Shown: positions 49,983-59,971 of the stretch, piece by piece
Layout of the letters: every line of letters starts with the position of its first letter
Position numbering within the stretch: position 1 is the first letter of the stretch
Origin: Coleofasciculaceae cyanobacterium
Lineage (GTDB): Bacteria; Cyanobacteriota; Cyanobacteriia; Cyanobacteriales; Xenococcaceae
Assembly: GCA_036703275.1 (NCBI GenBank)
Contig: DATNPK010000028.1
Location: 124,001 to 188,000, forward strand
Reading direction: 5' to 3'
Length of the DNA: 64,000 nt
Program-made: the position numbers and the translations under genes
Notes under the pieces: generated by a model
Seen by the model: only the letters and a program-made list of their open reading frames with translations
What the model was told of the DNA's origin: nothing
The model's database searches: none

Positions 49983-50765
49983 ATGTCAACACTACCACCA
50001 GAATGCGAACAATTGCTAATATCGGGTTATGTATTGGGAAATCTAAGTCCTGCCGAAGCTTTGCTGTTTGAAGAAATGCTGAGGGAAAATCCCGACCTAA
50101 TCGGGCAGATAACAGCCATGCAACAAGCTTTAGATTTGGCTTACATTACTCCAGAAATATCCCCACCAGCCACTTTGGGCGATCGCGTTTTAGCAGCAGC
50201 CAAGGCTCAAAAAGTTAATGTTGAAACAGTAAAACCTTCGGTCAATCATGCTGAAGTTACTAACTCACTCCAGCCTAAATTACTCGGTAAAATTTTGGGA
50301 GCGATCGCTTTAGCGACAATTGCCATATTGGGTGTCGCCAACTATCGTTTGTGGCGCACGATCCAAACGCTTAAAACTGATGTCGATTCAGCGATCGTTC
50401 AAAATACCTACTTATTAGAGGGAGAAGATTTACCAAAGACAACAACAGCCAAGTTGATTGTTAACCCTAACCAACTAAACGCTACTTTGATCGCCAACAA
50501 TTTACCAGTCTTACCTCCAGGAAAAGTTTACGCTTTGTGGACGGTGGTGGGTAAAAATGTTCCCTATACTACGGACGATAAAGGAGCAATTTTGACTGCG
50601 GTTTTTCAAGTAAACAAATCAGGCGATTTTAAGCGACAAATTGCTATTTTCCAATCACATCTCGAACCGAGAACGATTAATAAAATTGCGATTACGGTAG
50701 AAAACCAATCTGCCCCTCAAGCCCATACAGGTTCAATCTTTATTGCTACGAGGGATAGATCTTAA
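49983..50765 (+). CDS. Membrane anti-sigma factor (RskA/anti-sigma-K type)
   Basis: The 260-residue protein has an N-terminal cytosolic sigma-binding domain (LLISGYVLGNLSPAEALLFE), one transmembrane helix at about residues 103-122 (LGAIALATIAILGVANYRLW) and an external RskA domain with LPPGKVYALWTVVG and KIAITVENQSAPQAHTGSIF. Such proteins hold the ECF sigma factor at the membrane until proteolysis or a ligand releases it. The zinc HxxxCxxC motif of ZAS proteins is absent. It follows the sigma gene by 4 bp. A palindromic repeat lies 15 bp after its stop. Confidence 0.92.
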   Translation: MSTLPPECEQLLISGYVLGNLSPAEALLFEEMLRENPDLIGQITAMQQALDLAYITPEISPPATLGDRVLAAAKAQKVNVETVKPSVNHAEVTNSLQPKLLGKILGAIALATIAILGVANYRLWRTIQTLKTDVDSAIVQNTYLLEGEDLPKTTTAKLIVNPNQLNATLIANNLPVLPPGKVYALWTVVGKNVPYTTDDKGAILTAVFQVNKSGDFKRQIAIFQSHLEPRTINKIAITVENQSAPQAHTGSIFIATRDRS

Positions 50766-50780
50766 GCAAGTTATAAATCG

Positions 50781-50808
50781 GTAAGGGCAAATGACCATTC
50801 ACCCTTAC
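50781..50808. repeat. Palindromic repeat GTAAGGG/CCCTTAC
   Basis: GTAAGGG (50781-50787) pairs with CCCTTAC (50802-50808), and the stem can extend inward with two mismatches through AATG/CATT. It resembles the palindrome at 25401-25417 and may act as a weak terminator of the sigma/anti-sigma operon. Confidence 0.6.
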
Positions 50809-50892
50809 TAGGTAAATTGATGATAAATTAATTATCCTGGGAATAGCTGCTTATCGGCTAAAACTGTTTTCTGGCTCAACTAAACAAACATC

Positions 50893-52650
50893 ATGACTTC
50901 TATTCTCCAACAGCTTAAAGATTCGGTTAGCCAAGCTTTGGTGTCTGCTTTTGGCGCAGAATTGGCCGATACCGATCCTCTTGTCGCGCCCACCAATAAT
51001 CCTAAATTTGGCGATTATCAATCTAATGTGGCTTTGTCTCTGGCTAAACCCCTCAAGCAAAATCCCCGCGCGCTCGCGCAAGCAATTATCGACAATCTTC
51101 AGAACGAAGATATGTGCGAAACACCAACAATTGCCGGGCCAGGTTTTATCAACTTTAAGCTAAAATATAATTATATTGGGCAACTCCTTAGCCAAATTCA
51201 GCCAGACGCAAGATTAGGTATTCCCAAGGTACAACCAGCACAGAAAGTTATTGTCGATTTTTCCAGTCCTAACATTGCCAAAGAAATGCACGTGGGACAT
51301 TTGCGATCGACAATTATTGGTGATGCGATCGCTCGTATTTTAGAATTTAGAGGTTACGATGTGCTGCGTCTTAATCATGTCGGTGATTGGGGTACTCAGT
51401 TTGGTATGCTGATTGCTTATCTTAGAGAAGCTTATCCCGAAGCTTTAACTACGGCTAATGCTTTAGATATTGGCGATCTAGTATCTCTATACAAAAAAGC
51501 GAAAGTTCGTTTTGATGAAGATGAAGCGTTTAAACAAACAGCCAGACAAGAAGTAGTCAAGCTACAGACTGGCGCAGAAGATAGTCGTCATGCGTGGAAG
51601 CTGCTTTGCGATCAATCTCGCCAAGAGTTTCAAGTGATTTATGATTTATTGGATATCGATATAGAGGAAAGAGGAGAGTCTTTTTATAATCCTTTTCTAG
51701 AAGATATTGTTAATGAATTAAAGCAAACAGGTTTACTAGAAGAAAGCGAAGGTGCAAAATGCGTTTTCTTGGATGGCTTTACCAACAAAGATGGCGATCG
51801 TTTGCCTCTGATTGTGCAGAAGAGTGATGGCGGATTTAATTATGCCACTACAGATTTGGCAGCAATCAAATATCGGGTGAAAGAAGATCGCGCCAAGAGA
51901 ATTATCTACGTTACCGATTCTGGACAAGCAAATCACTTTGCAGCAGTATTTCAGGTAGCTAAAAAAGCAGGAGTCTTACCTGAGGATGTGGAAGTAGTTC
52001 ATGTACCCTTTGGCTTAGTTTTAGGTCAAGATGGCAAAAGATTCAAGACTCGTTCGAGTGAAACAATTAAGCTTAAAGATTTGTTAGATGAAGCAATAGA
52101 TCGCGCTCGTAATGATTTAGAAAATAGACTCGAAGAAGAAGAAAGAGAAGAAACTTCAGAATTTGTAGATCGTGTATCTCAAGTAGTTGGTTTGAGTGCA
52201 GTTAAATATGCCGACTTGAGCCAAAATCGTACCTCAGATTATAAATTTGATTACGATAAGATGCTCGATCTCAAAGGTAATACCGCACCTTATTTACTTT
52301 ATGCTTATGTACGTCCTCAAGGTGTTAGCCGTAAAGGAAACATTAACTTTTCTCAGCTAGAGACTAATACAGAAATTATTTTGACTGAAGATGCTGAATT
52401 AACCTTAGCAAAACATATTTTGCAGCTTGAAGAAGTAATTAAAGAAGTAGAGTCGAGCTTGTTACCTAATCGAATTTGCCTGTATCTATTTGAACTAAGT
52501 CAAAAGTTTAATCAGTTTTATGAACAATGTGAAATTTTAGAAGCAAAATTAACTCAAAGAACTTCACGTTTAATCTTAGCCGATCTAACGGCACGTACGA
52601 TTAAGTTAGGGTTGTCGTTATTAGGAATTAATGTCTTAGAAAGAATGTAG
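50893..52650 (+). CDS. argS: Arginyl-tRNA synthetase
   Basis: ArgRS charges tRNA-Arg. The 585-residue enzyme has the Add-1 N-terminal domain, the class I HIGH-equivalent in [19 protein letters not shown], the [12 protein letters not shown] block, the degenerate KMSKS loop as DGKRFKTRS, and the C-terminal DALR anticodon-binding domain ([13 protein letters not shown]... ending GINVLERM). Length and start (ATG at 50893, [16 protein letters not shown]) are normal. It is followed by lnt on the same strand after a 177-bp spacer. Confidence 0.97.
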   Translation: MTSILQQLKDSVSQALVSAFGAELADTDPLVAPTNNPKFGDYQSNVALSLAKPLKQNPRALAQAIIDNLQNEDMCETPTIAGPGFINFKLKYNYIGQLLSQIQPDARLGIPKVQPAQKVIVDFSSPNIAKEMHVGHLRSTIIGDAIARILEFRGYDVLRLNHVGDWGTQFGMLIAYLREAYPEALTTANALDIGDLVSLYKKAKVRFDEDEAFKQTARQEVVKLQTGAEDSRHAWKLLCDQSRQEFQVIYDLLDIDIEERGESFYNPFLEDIVNELKQTGLLEESEGAKCVFLDGFTNKDGDRLPLIVQKSDGGFNYATTDLAAIKYRVKEDRAKRIIYVTDSGQANHFAAVFQVAKKAGVLPEDVEVVHVPFGLVLGQDGKRFKTRSSETIKLKDLLDEAIDRARNDLENRLEEEEREETSEFVDRVSQVVGLSAVKYADLSQNRTSDYKFDYDKMLDLKGNTAPYLLYAYVRPQGVSRKGNINFSQLETNTEIILTEDAELTLAKHILQLEEVIKEVESSLLPNRICLYLFELSQKFNQFYEQCEILEAKLTQRTSRLILADLTARTIKLGLSLLGINVLERM

Positions 52651-52827
52651 ACTATTAAGGTTTTGGTGGACAAATTATTAAGCGCAATATTTTTTTATCT
52701 TTCAAATTATGCTCACCCGAGCGAAAAGATTTTTGAAGATAATTATTAACAACCACCTTTTTCTACTAATTATCAAATCCGAAGTCATTAAGAAAAATAA
52801 TTTGTGTTTATTTGTGGACTTCAATTA

Positions 52828-54372
52828 ATGCCAAAAAACTTTCACTTAATATTAATATCCTTACTCAGTGGTGTCCTGATGGGGTTAGCACCAGCACCGT
52901 TCAATGCTTGGTATTTTGCCTGGTTTGCTTTAACCCCTTTATGGATATTAATCAGACAACAAAAGTCTCGGCAACAAATAGCTATTCTCGCTGTAGCCTG
53001 GGGACTTGGCTATGATGGTTTAGCGTTATTTTGGATTACAGGAGTTCATCCAATGACTTGGATGGGAGTACCCTGGTTAGCTAGTTTAGCGATCGCCATT
53101 TTTTGCTGGGTTTTTATTACTTTGTGGGGTGCAGGTGTAGTAGTTAGCTGGTCGATTTTATTCAGCTTAATTACTCAAAAAATCAATAACAAAAGTGTTT
53201 TAAGTGCTTTAATCAGAGTTTTGATGGGAGTAGCTTTATGGTGTGGTTTAGAAACATTATGGAGCTATACGCCTCTGTGGTGGCCAGCGATCGCCTATAC
53301 TCAAAGTCCACATAATTTGTTTGTTTTACAGTTAGGAAAAATATCAGGAATTAATACGGTTGCAGCAGTAATTATTGCTGTAAATGGATTGCTGGCAGAA
53401 GCTATTTTAGCTAGACGTAACAAAATTAATCTTCAAAGTAAAATATTACTTTGGTCTTCTTTAATAGTTTTATTATTTAGTCATATATTAGGTTATTATC
53501 TCTATCAAATTCCCCTAGCAAAAGATAATTTAGCACCGTTAAAAGTTGGCATTATTCAAGGTAATATACCAAATGAAATCAAGTTGTTTTCTCAAGGGTG
53601 GCGCAAAGCGATCGCGGGCTATACTTCTGGCTATCAAAGATTAGCCAAACAAGGAGTAGATGTAGTATTAACTCCCGAAGGGGCATTACCTTTTTACTGG
53701 GAAGATATTGTTGCTGGTTCTAGTTTTTATCAGGCAGTAATTACGGAAAAAGTACCTGCTTGGGTTGGTGCAAACGGTAGAGATGGCAAAAGCTTTACCA
53801 ACAGTTTATTTACCTTGACTGGTGAAGGTCAAACCTATAGTCGCTATGATAAGTACAAACTTGTACCTTTAGGCGAATACATCCCGTTTGAATCTATTCT
53901 AGGTGAATTTATTGCGCGTTTGTCTCCTTTAGAAGCTCATCTAGCAGCAGGTAAACCCAATCAAATCTTTGACACTCCCTTTGGTCGAGCAATTGTGGCG
54001 ATCTGCTATGAATCAGCCTTTCCCCAACACTTCTGGCGACAGGCAAAAGCAGGGGGAGAGTATATCATTACTGCATCAAATAATGCCCATTATAGTACGA
54101 CAATGCCAACCCAACATCATGCTCATGATGTCATGCGAGCGATTGAAAGCGATCGCTGGGCTGCTAGAGCCACTAATACGGGCTATAGTGCGATCGTCGA
54201 TCCTCACGGCAATACTCTATGGATTTCAGACATTAACCAGTATGCAATTCACTCCCACACTATCTACCGTCGGCAAAACCAAACTTTATATGTGCGTTGG
54301 GGAGACTGGCTGACACCGACACTATTGTTATTGGCAGGAGTATCGATCTTTTTTAGGAAGGTAATTAAGTAA
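52828..54372 (+). CDS. lnt: Apolipoprotein N-acyltransferase
   Basis: Lnt adds the third acyl chain to outer-membrane lipoproteins in the inner membrane. The roughly 514-residue protein has about six N-terminal membrane helices and a nitrilase-like periplasmic domain. The catalytic triad is Glu in VVLTPEGALPF, Lys in RYDKYKLVPLGEYIPFE and Cys in VAICYESAFPQHFW, all present. A final membrane helix (LTPTLLLLAGVSIFF) closes the protein. I start at the ATG 52828 (MPKNFHLILISLL); the GTG at 52804 would add eight residues. No ynbB-type partner is adjacent. Confidence 0.93.
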   Translation: MPKNFHLILISLLSGVLMGLAPAPFNAWYFAWFALTPLWILIRQQKSRQQIAILAVAWGLGYDGLALFWITGVHPMTWMGVPWLASLAIAIFCWVFITLWGAGVVVSWSILFSLITQKINNKSVLSALIRVLMGVALWCGLETLWSYTPLWWPAIAYTQSPHNLFVLQLGKISGINTVAAVIIAVNGLLAEAILARRNKINLQSKILLWSSLIVLLFSHILGYYLYQIPLAKDNLAPLKVGIIQGNIPNEIKLFSQGWRKAIAGYTSGYQRLAKQGVDVVLTPEGALPFYWEDIVAGSSFYQAVITEKVPAWVGANGRDGKSFTNSLFTLTGEGQTYSRYDKYKLVPLGEYIPFESILGEFIARLSPLEAHLAAGKPNQIFDTPFGRAIVAICYESAFPQHFWRQAKAGGEYIITASNNAHYSTTMPTQHHAHDVMRAIESDRWAARATNTGYSAIVDPHGNTLWISDINQYAIHSHTIYRRQNQTLYVRWGDWLTPTLLLLAGVSIFFRKVIK

Positions 54373-54500
54373 GAAGTAATAAGGCTTAATATTTTATTAC
54401 TGCTCATTGGTCTAATAAATAAGAAACATTATCTCCGAATCCCCCAGTTTCCAAGTCCTCAAGTCAGCCTTTACCATCTCATCATGACGCAACGCCAAGA

Positions 54501-55925
54501 TTATTCAGTCTGTACCCAAGTATCTTTACTACCACCACCCTGAGAAGAGTTAACCACTAATTGTCCTGACCCCATTGCAACCCGCGTCAGTCCACCAGGA
54601 TAGACATAAATCTCTTCTCCTTGATGGATAATGTAAGGACGTAAATCTGTATGTCGCCCTTCTAAGCGATCGCCGAACACGGTAGGAATGCTAGAAAGAT
54701 CAATTGTTGGTTGCGCTATATAGCTTCGAGGTTGGGATTTAATTTTTTGAGCAAACGCTTCTCGTTCAGATTTACTGGCTTTAGTTCCAATCAACATTCC
54801 ATGTCCCCCTTCTTCACTGGCTGATTTGACCACCAACTCATCAAGATGTTCGAGAACATACTGGCAATCTGACTCCTGCCAACATAAATAGGTAGGGACG
54901 TTAGGCAAAATTGGTTCTTCACCTAAATAGTAACGAATCATTTTTGGAACATAAGCATATACAACTTTATCGTCTGCTACCCCTGTACCCAAAGCATTAG
55001 CTACAGCGAGTTTACCTTGCTGACAGAGAGCGGCGATCGCAGCAGTGCCAGAAGGATAATCGCCGATCGACTTCAAAGAATCAAACAGTTCTTTATTTCC
55101 CCGTCGGTAGATAACATCAACTCGTCGTAGTCCATCCGCGGTAAGCATTTGTAGATAGCCATCTTTTAATACTACATCCTCTGCTTCTATCAAATAAACC
55201 CCCATTTGTTTGGCTAAATAAGCGTGTTCAAAATAGGCAGAAGACTGTTTACCCGGCGTAAGAATAGCAATATTAGGCTGGCTAACTCCATTTGGGGCGG
55301 AATTAAGCAAAGTTTTGCGCAATTGTTGAGGATAATCATCTACAGGAGCGATCGCTAATTTTTTTAGAAGTTGAGGCAGCAATTTTTCCATTACCTTACG
55401 GTTTTCCATGGTATAGGATACTCCTGAAGGAACTCGTAAGTTATCTTCTAAGACATACCATTTTCCAGAGCGATCGCGCACCAGATCCGTCCCACTGATA
55501 TGACACCAAACACCTGCTGGTGGTTTAATACCTCGACATTCAGGAATAAAGTTCGCAGCTGAATTGATAATTTCTCGCGGAATTTTGCCGTCTTCGACGA
55601 TTAACTGGCGATCGTAAATATCTGCACAGAAAAGATTAAGCGCCGCAGCGCGTTGCTGAAGTCCTTTTTTGAGATTGCGCCATTGGGCTACTGGAATAAC
55701 GCGAGGAATCAGATCGAAAGGAAACACCCTCTCTTCGTCTCCCACCCGAAAGGTGATATTTTTTTCGGCTAAGAGCTGTTGGGCAGTTTCCTGATGATGC
55801 TGAAGTTCTCCTGAAGCAAGTTTTTGTAGCCAATCCACTATAGGGGCTACTTCCGAGCGAGATTCTCCTGAAGCCAGAATATATTCGTCATAGCAATCTT
55901 TTGTACCGTAGTGATTTAGTCTCAT
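54501..55925 (-). CDS. Circularly permuted ATP-grasp type 2 protein
   Basis: The 474-residue protein is a DUF404/DUF407-type circularly permuted ATP-grasp enzyme: it begins MRLNHYGTKDCYDEY, has the central blocks FVGD-equivalent (FRVGDEERVFPFDLIPRVI), WYVLEDNLRVPSGVSYTMEN and DVIYRRGNKELFD, and ends with SSQGGGSKDTWV. It probably ligates an amino or carboxylate substrate in peptide formation. Such genes usually travel with an alpha-E (DUF403) gene and a transglutaminase-like gene; neither is next to it here. The start ATG is at 55925, followed upstream by the MITE-rich spacer. Confidence 0.9.
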   Translation of the reverse strand: MRLNHYGTKDCYDEYILASGESRSEVAPIVDWLQKLASGELQHHQETAQQLLAEKNITFRVGDEERVFPFDLIPRVIPVAQWRNLKKGLQQRAAALNLFCADIYDRQLIVEDGKIPREIINSAANFIPECRGIKPPAGVWCHISGTDLVRDRSGKWYVLEDNLRVPSGVSYTMENRKVMEKLLPQLLKKLAIAPVDDYPQQLRKTLLNSAPNGVSQPNIAILTPGKQSSAYFEHAYLAKQMGVYLIEAEDVVLKDGYLQMLTADGLRRVDVIYRRGNKELFDSLKSIGDYPSGTAAIAALCQQGKLAVANALGTGVADDKVVYAYVPKMIRYYLGEEPILPNVPTYLCWQESDCQYVLEHLDELVVKSASEEGGHGMLIGTKASKSEREAFAQKIKSQPRSYIAQPTIDLSSIPTVFGDRLEGRHTDLRPYIIHQGEEIYVYPGGLTRVAMGSGQLVVNSSQGGGSKDTWVQTE

Positions 55926-56417
55926 TTTTCTAGACTACCTCCAATTAAAATATTCTGAACTTAGAAATGCCGTGGTTTTCCAGAAAGCGGTGGTGTAACG
56001 TTGACCAAATAATTAGCAAGTGATTTTTGTACAGCTAGCTATACTAGCGCGTCTAGATTAATTTATTGGGTATTAAAAATTATTTTCAGCCCCCTACCCC
56101 CCAAACTTGGGGGAATCAGCCTAGCATTCTAGCCTAGACGCGCTGGTACAATAATTTGGTTTATTTGGTCGTTTTCATTACTAAACCGCCCTTTAGTTTA
56201 TTTTTGATCTTTGTTATCTCTAAAATTGTTCTCGATAAACATTACAGCAGTTTTCAACTAAAAGCTAAGGGCTAATAGCTAAAGAAATTTTCACCTGCCT
56301 TTAAGGTGGGGTTTTTTCTACCGTTAGTACTACACGACAGGCACTACTCCGCTTCTAAGATGAATATACAAGACTTGAAGATTAATTCAAGTTAATCGAT
56401 AACCAGGGTGGTTGATT
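55926..56417. other. Intergenic region with a MITE-like element and a weak hairpin
   Basis: Besides the element at 56042-56148, the spacer has a degenerate AGCTAAGGGCTAATAGCT tract (56262-56282) and a CACC...GGTG hairpin followed by GGGGTTTTTT near 56291-56317 that could be a terminator. No gene is seen. Confidence 0.45.
56042..56148. mobile_element. Small MITE-like element with 15-bp terminal inverted repeats
   Basis: TACTAGCGCGTCTAG (56042-56056) and CTAGACGCGCTGGTA (56134-56148) are inverted copies with one mismatch. The 107-bp interior contains the palindrome CCCCCAAACTTGGGGG followed by AATCAGCC, a motif I associate with small cyanobacterial repeats. There is no coding capacity. Confidence 0.65.
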
Positions 56418-57191
56418 ATGTCAGACTCAAGGAAAGATAGAATTATTGCCGATCTGCAACAGGCAAAACAGACTGGGGAATTAAAAACCGAGAAGATCCG
56501 CGAAATTATCAAAAATGCGATCGCCGAAGCTGTCAAAGAAGTTAAATTGGGTAGGAGCGAAATAACTAGCTTAGTCCAAGATGCGATCGCTGCCGTTACC
56601 GAAACGGCTAAAGAAACAGGTGGTGAAATAAAAGAAGAAGTTACGGCTTCTATTCAGGGTGCAATCGACGGTATCAGCGAAGCCAGAAGACAAAAAATTG
56701 CTCAAACTCAATCAGAAATAACCACTCTCGAAGCTCAAGTAGTATCACAAGAGCAAGAATTACAGCAGGAAATCGACGAAGCTTTAGCAGAAGTTGAAAC
56801 TAAAAGCGAGGTTCAGACTGATAGTGTCAGAGAAGCGATCGCTGAAGCAATGATTAACATCGGCAATAGCGAAGAGTTTGCCATTCTGCAAAAACATTAT
56901 GCACGTCTAAAAGCCCAAACTGCGGTATTACAGGCCAATTTAGCCAGCCGTTATGGTGAACAATACGAAGAAGTAGGCAAATATCTAGAAGATGCTAAAG
57001 TTTGGTACGGCAAAGCTAAAGAAGATCCAGAAGTCTTTACCGAACCCGTCAAACGTAAAAGAGCCGAATTCGAGGAAAAGCTAGGCGCAACTGGCGGTGC
57101 AGCCGCTCGCAAAGAAAAACAGGTAAAACAACTCTTAAAAGAGCTTTGGAAAGAAATTAGAGAAATATTTCACGAAAAAACAGCTAAATAA
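56418..57191 (+). CDS. Long coiled-coil protein, unknown function
   Basis: The roughly 257-residue protein is almost wholly helical and charged, with heptad-like stretches (GEIKEEVTASIQGAIDGISE; EITTLEAQVVSQEQELQQEI) and a C-terminal KQLLKELWKEIREIFHEK. No membrane segment or named domain was recognised; cyanobacteria have similar proteins of unknown role, some labelled histidine kinase without support. An AGGGTGG sequence precedes the ATG at 56418, favouring it over the TTG six bases upstream. A HIP1 hairpin at 57221-57250 follows the stop. Confidence 0.7.
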   Translation: MSDSRKDRIIADLQQAKQTGELKTEKIREIIKNAIAEAVKEVKLGRSEITSLVQDAIAAVTETAKETGGEIKEEVTASIQGAIDGISEARRQKIAQTQSEITTLEAQVVSQEQELQQEIDEALAEVETKSEVQTDSVREAIAEAMINIGNSEEFAILQKHYARLKAQTAVLQANLASRYGEQYEEVGKYLEDAKVWYGKAKEDPEVFTEPVKRKRAEFEEKLGATGGAAARKEKQVKQLLKELWKEIREIFHEKTAK

Positions 57192-57220
57192 ACTCGAATA
57201 TTATTTTAAATGATTAAATT

Positions 57221-57250
57221 GGCGATCGCTTTACTCAAAGGAGCGATCGC
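57221..57250. repeat. HIP1 hairpin, copy 1 (possible terminator)
   Basis: GGCGATCGCTTTACTCAAAGGAGCGATCGC forms a stem of two inverted HIP1 sites and is followed by TTATTTATT. It matches 61117-61147 except for one internal base and its 3' edge. Its place between the coiled-coil gene and modBC suggests a shared convergent terminator. Confidence 0.7.
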
Positions 57251-57280
57251 TTATTTATTAAAGCAGGAAAACATTGAAGG

Positions 57281-59158
57281 TTATTCGTTCGATAACAGCA
57301 TCAAACGTAAAGGATGTAGTTGAACGTACCAGGGAAAAGGACGCTTTTTTAGTTCCTGCCATTTTTCTTTAAATACTTCTGCTTGCAGGTGATAATCATC
57401 AGGGCTAATAGCAGCATGATGTAATTTTATATACAAAGTCATTCGGTGTTGAGTTTCGCTAATGCTAGCTAGCCAACAAGGAAAGGTATTGGCTTCAGTA
57501 TTTGTATCGTCAAACAGAATTTGATGGGCGCGAATTCCTAGGTAAGCTAGAGATGCTGAAGGTGGTTCAATGACTTCTAGAGTACAATTCCAATCAAGAG
57601 CTTGAATAGTTTGTCCAGAAATAGCTACAGCACGGGAAAAGTTTTTACAATTGGTTAATTGAGCTACTCTGAAATTGGGAGAGTGTTCAAAGATATTATG
57701 TTTTGAGTCGTAAGCGATCGTTTTTCCTTCATCTACTATGAGTAGGTTGGAACATACCCGATAGGCTTCTTCGAGATTATGGGTAATAAACAAAGTTACG
57801 CCTTGATAGGTAATTAAGGTTTTTTGGAGTAATTTTTCTTGTTTATCGCGCAAATAAGTATCTAAAGCGGAAAAAGGTTCGTCTAGTAATAATATTTCAG
57901 GTTTACTGGCTTTAGCTCTGGCTAATGCGACTCTTTGTTGTTGTCCGCCTGAGAGTTCGCCTGGATAGCAGTTGCCTAGATCTGGTAAATCTAAGGCTAG
58001 CAATTGTTTGGCAACTTCTTGTTTAATGATCGAAGAAGATGTACCTTGGGAAATGCCAAAAGCAATATTTTCAGCTACAGTAAGATGGGGAAAAAGGGCG
58101 TAATTTTGAAAGAGAAAGCCACAGGCGCGATCGCGCGGTGGTAAATTGACATTTTGTTCTGAATCAAATAAAACTTTACCATTTAAAACAATTCTGCCTC
58201 GATCTGGAGTTTCCAAACCTGCAATACATCTGACAATCGTGCTTTTTCCTGCACCAGAAGCACCTAATAATCCTAAAGGTGTTTGATTGGCTGCAAAAGA
58301 TACATCTAAAAAAAAGTCACGGAGTTGTTTTTGAATATCGACAGTTAATTCAATTGGGTATTGTGGTAAAGGATAGCTCCTTTGCCGAGCGCAAAAATAC
58401 GGTTTTTGAACTAAAATTGACAATATTTGAGCTATTGAACGATAAATATCTTTTTTGCTTCTTTTCTTATTTTTCAACGCTTCGTTGCTCCACTTTGCCC
58501 CTTTACTTTCTGTCCAATAATTAACGGCAATAATCACACCTAAAGAAATTGTCAGGATGATTAATACCCATAACAAGGCTTCATCCATCGCACCACTTTC
58601 GGCAGCAAAGAAAATTGCGATCGGAATTGTTTGGGTTTTACCAGGAATAGAACCTGCTAACATTAAGGTTGCACCGAATTCACCTAAAGCGCGAGCAAAA
58701 GAAAGTAAAGCACCAGCAATTAGCCCAGGTTTCGCTAGAGGCAGCATAATTTGCCAGAAAATCCGCCATTCTGAAGCTCCTAAAGTTCTGGCACAAGCAA
58801 GAAAATTTTCATCGATTTGTTTGAATGCGCCAAGGGTAGTTTTGTACATCAAAGGAAAGGCAACCACCGTAGCAGCGATCGCCGTAGCGTACCAAGTGAA
58901 AATAACCGTAAAGTTAAATAGTTTTAAAAATTGTCCGAGAAATCCGTTTTTGCCGAAGAGTAATAAAAGTAGAAAGCCAATTACGGTAGGGGGAAGCACT
59001 AAAGGTGCAATCAAAAATCCCTCAATTACACTTTTTGCTTTGCCTCGATATCCTAGCATCCAACGTGCAGCAATAATTCCCAGAAAAAAGGCGATCGCAG
59101 TGGCAGTAATTGCTGTTTTTAAGGAAATCCACATAGGAGATAAGTCTAAATTAATCAT
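57281..59158 (-). CDS. modBC: Molybdate ABC transporter permease-ATPase fusion (ModBC)
   Basis: The 625-residue protein fuses two subunits of the molybdate importer. Residues 1-225 are a five- to six-helix permease with the EAA loop LGASEWRIFWQIMLP. From about 270 there is an ABC ATPase with Walker A GASGAGKST (299-307), signature ELSGGQQQRVALARAK and Walker B ILLLDEPFSALD. A C-terminal segment (about 520-620) resembles the TOBE/molybdate regulatory part of ModC. Such ModB-ModC fusions are usual in cyanobacteria. The gene overlaps the TauE-like gene by 8 bases, forming an operon with modA. Confidence 0.93.
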   Translation of the reverse strand: MINLDLSPMWISLKTAITATAIAFFLGIIAARWMLGYRGKAKSVIEGFLIAPLVLPPTVIGFLLLLLFGKNGFLGQFLKLFNFTVIFTWYATAIAATVVAFPLMYKTTLGAFKQIDENFLACARTLGASEWRIFWQIMLPLAKPGLIAGALLSFARALGEFGATLMLAGSIPGKTQTIPIAIFFAAESGAMDEALLWVLIILTISLGVIIAVNYWTESKGAKWSNEALKNKKRSKKDIYRSIAQILSILVQKPYFCARQRSYPLPQYPIELTVDIQKQLRDFFLDVSFAANQTPLGLLGASGAGKSTIVRCIAGLETPDRGRIVLNGKVLFDSEQNVNLPPRDRACGFLFQNYALFPHLTVAENIAFGISQGTSSSIIKQEVAKQLLALDLPDLGNCYPGELSGGQQQRVALARAKASKPEILLLDEPFSALDTYLRDKQEKLLQKTLITYQGVTLFITHNLEEAYRVCSNLLIVDEGKTIAYDSKHNIFEHSPNFRVAQLTNCKNFSRAVAISGQTIQALDWNCTLEVIEPPSASLAYLGIRAHQILFDDTNTEANTFPCWLASISETQHRMTLYIKLHHAAISPDDYHLQAEVFKEKWQELKKRPFPWYVQLHPLRLMLLSNE

Positions 59159-59969
59159 GCTTTTTGAGGGAATTAAAGACTTTAAAGGCAGAAATGATTA
59201 AAATTGAACCCAAAATTAGTTTTAGTAATTTGGCGGAGATTATTCCCACTAGCATTCCTCCGAAAATTGCGCCAATCATCGAACCCAAACTCATCGGGAT
59301 GATGGTGTTTTTGAAGGCAGGGCGATCGCTATAAGCTTGTTTCTGGGCATAACGAACAATACCAGTAATTACTGTCGGCAAACTAACAATTAGACTTGCC
59401 GTACCTGCGGTTTTAATATCTAAACCAAAACCAAAAATCAGCGTGGGAATGATTAATTCCCCTCCTGCTACTCCCAGTAAGCTACTAACTAAGCCAATTG
59501 CTAAACCGCAGATGATTCCGACTAGAATTTGTAACAATAAAACTACTGGAACAATTGCGGGTAAAGCTTCTGGTAAAAAAGCTTCTACAATTAAAGCCAA
59601 ACCAATGGAAACTAAAAATACTAAAATAATTTTTTCTAACTGTTCATTAGAAATCTTTCTCGCCCAACTTGCGCCCAACCAAGCGGAAATTCCCGCACCA
59701 GCAATTAAAGATAATAGTATTTGTTGATTCGGTATTAGAGAATCTATAGCTAGTGTTTTACTACGAATCAACAGGGAGAAAACAATTGTTACTAAACTAA
59801 TGGCTAAATTTAAAGGTACTGCTTGACGGGCAGAATAACCTAAATAACTGGCTAAGACTGGTAAGCGAAATTCTGCACCACCCAAACCCATTAATCCACC
59901 TAAAATTGCAATAGGAATAGCTATAGCAAAGGCGAGGTGAAAATGATATTTTTGCCACAAAGATTTCAT
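59151..59969 (-). CDS. TauE/SafE-family membrane transporter inside the mod operon
   Basis: The 272-residue protein has about eight membrane helices and the repeated TauE/SafE signatures GGLMGLGGAEFRLPVL near the start and SSLLGVAGGELIIPTL in the middle. This family exports or imports small anions such as sulfite, sulfonates or related oxyanions. It lies between modA (2 bp away) and modBC (8-bp overlap), so it is translationally coupled with the molybdate importer. An anion-balance or molybdate/sulfate-related role is plausible. The ATG at 59969 fits the family start. Confidence 0.9.
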   Translation of the reverse strand: MKSLWQKYHFHLAFAIAIPIAILGGLMGLGGAEFRLPVLASYLGYSARQAVPLNLAISLVTIVFSLLIRSKTLAIDSLIPNQQILLSLIAGAGISAWLGASWARKISNEQLEKIILVFLVSIGLALIVEAFLPEALPAIVPVVLLLQILVGIICGLAIGLVSSLLGVAGGELIIPTLIFGFGLDIKTAGTASLIVSLPTVITGIVRYAQKQAYSDRPAFKNTIIPMSLGSMIGAIFGGMLVGIISAKLLKLILGSILIISAFKVFNSLKKHD

Positions 59970-59971
59970 GA

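Noticed and set aside
58557-59201. 214-codon plus-strand frame antisense to modBC
   Set aside because: Lys/Ala/Ile-rich mirror of membrane helices, no start context or family resemblance.
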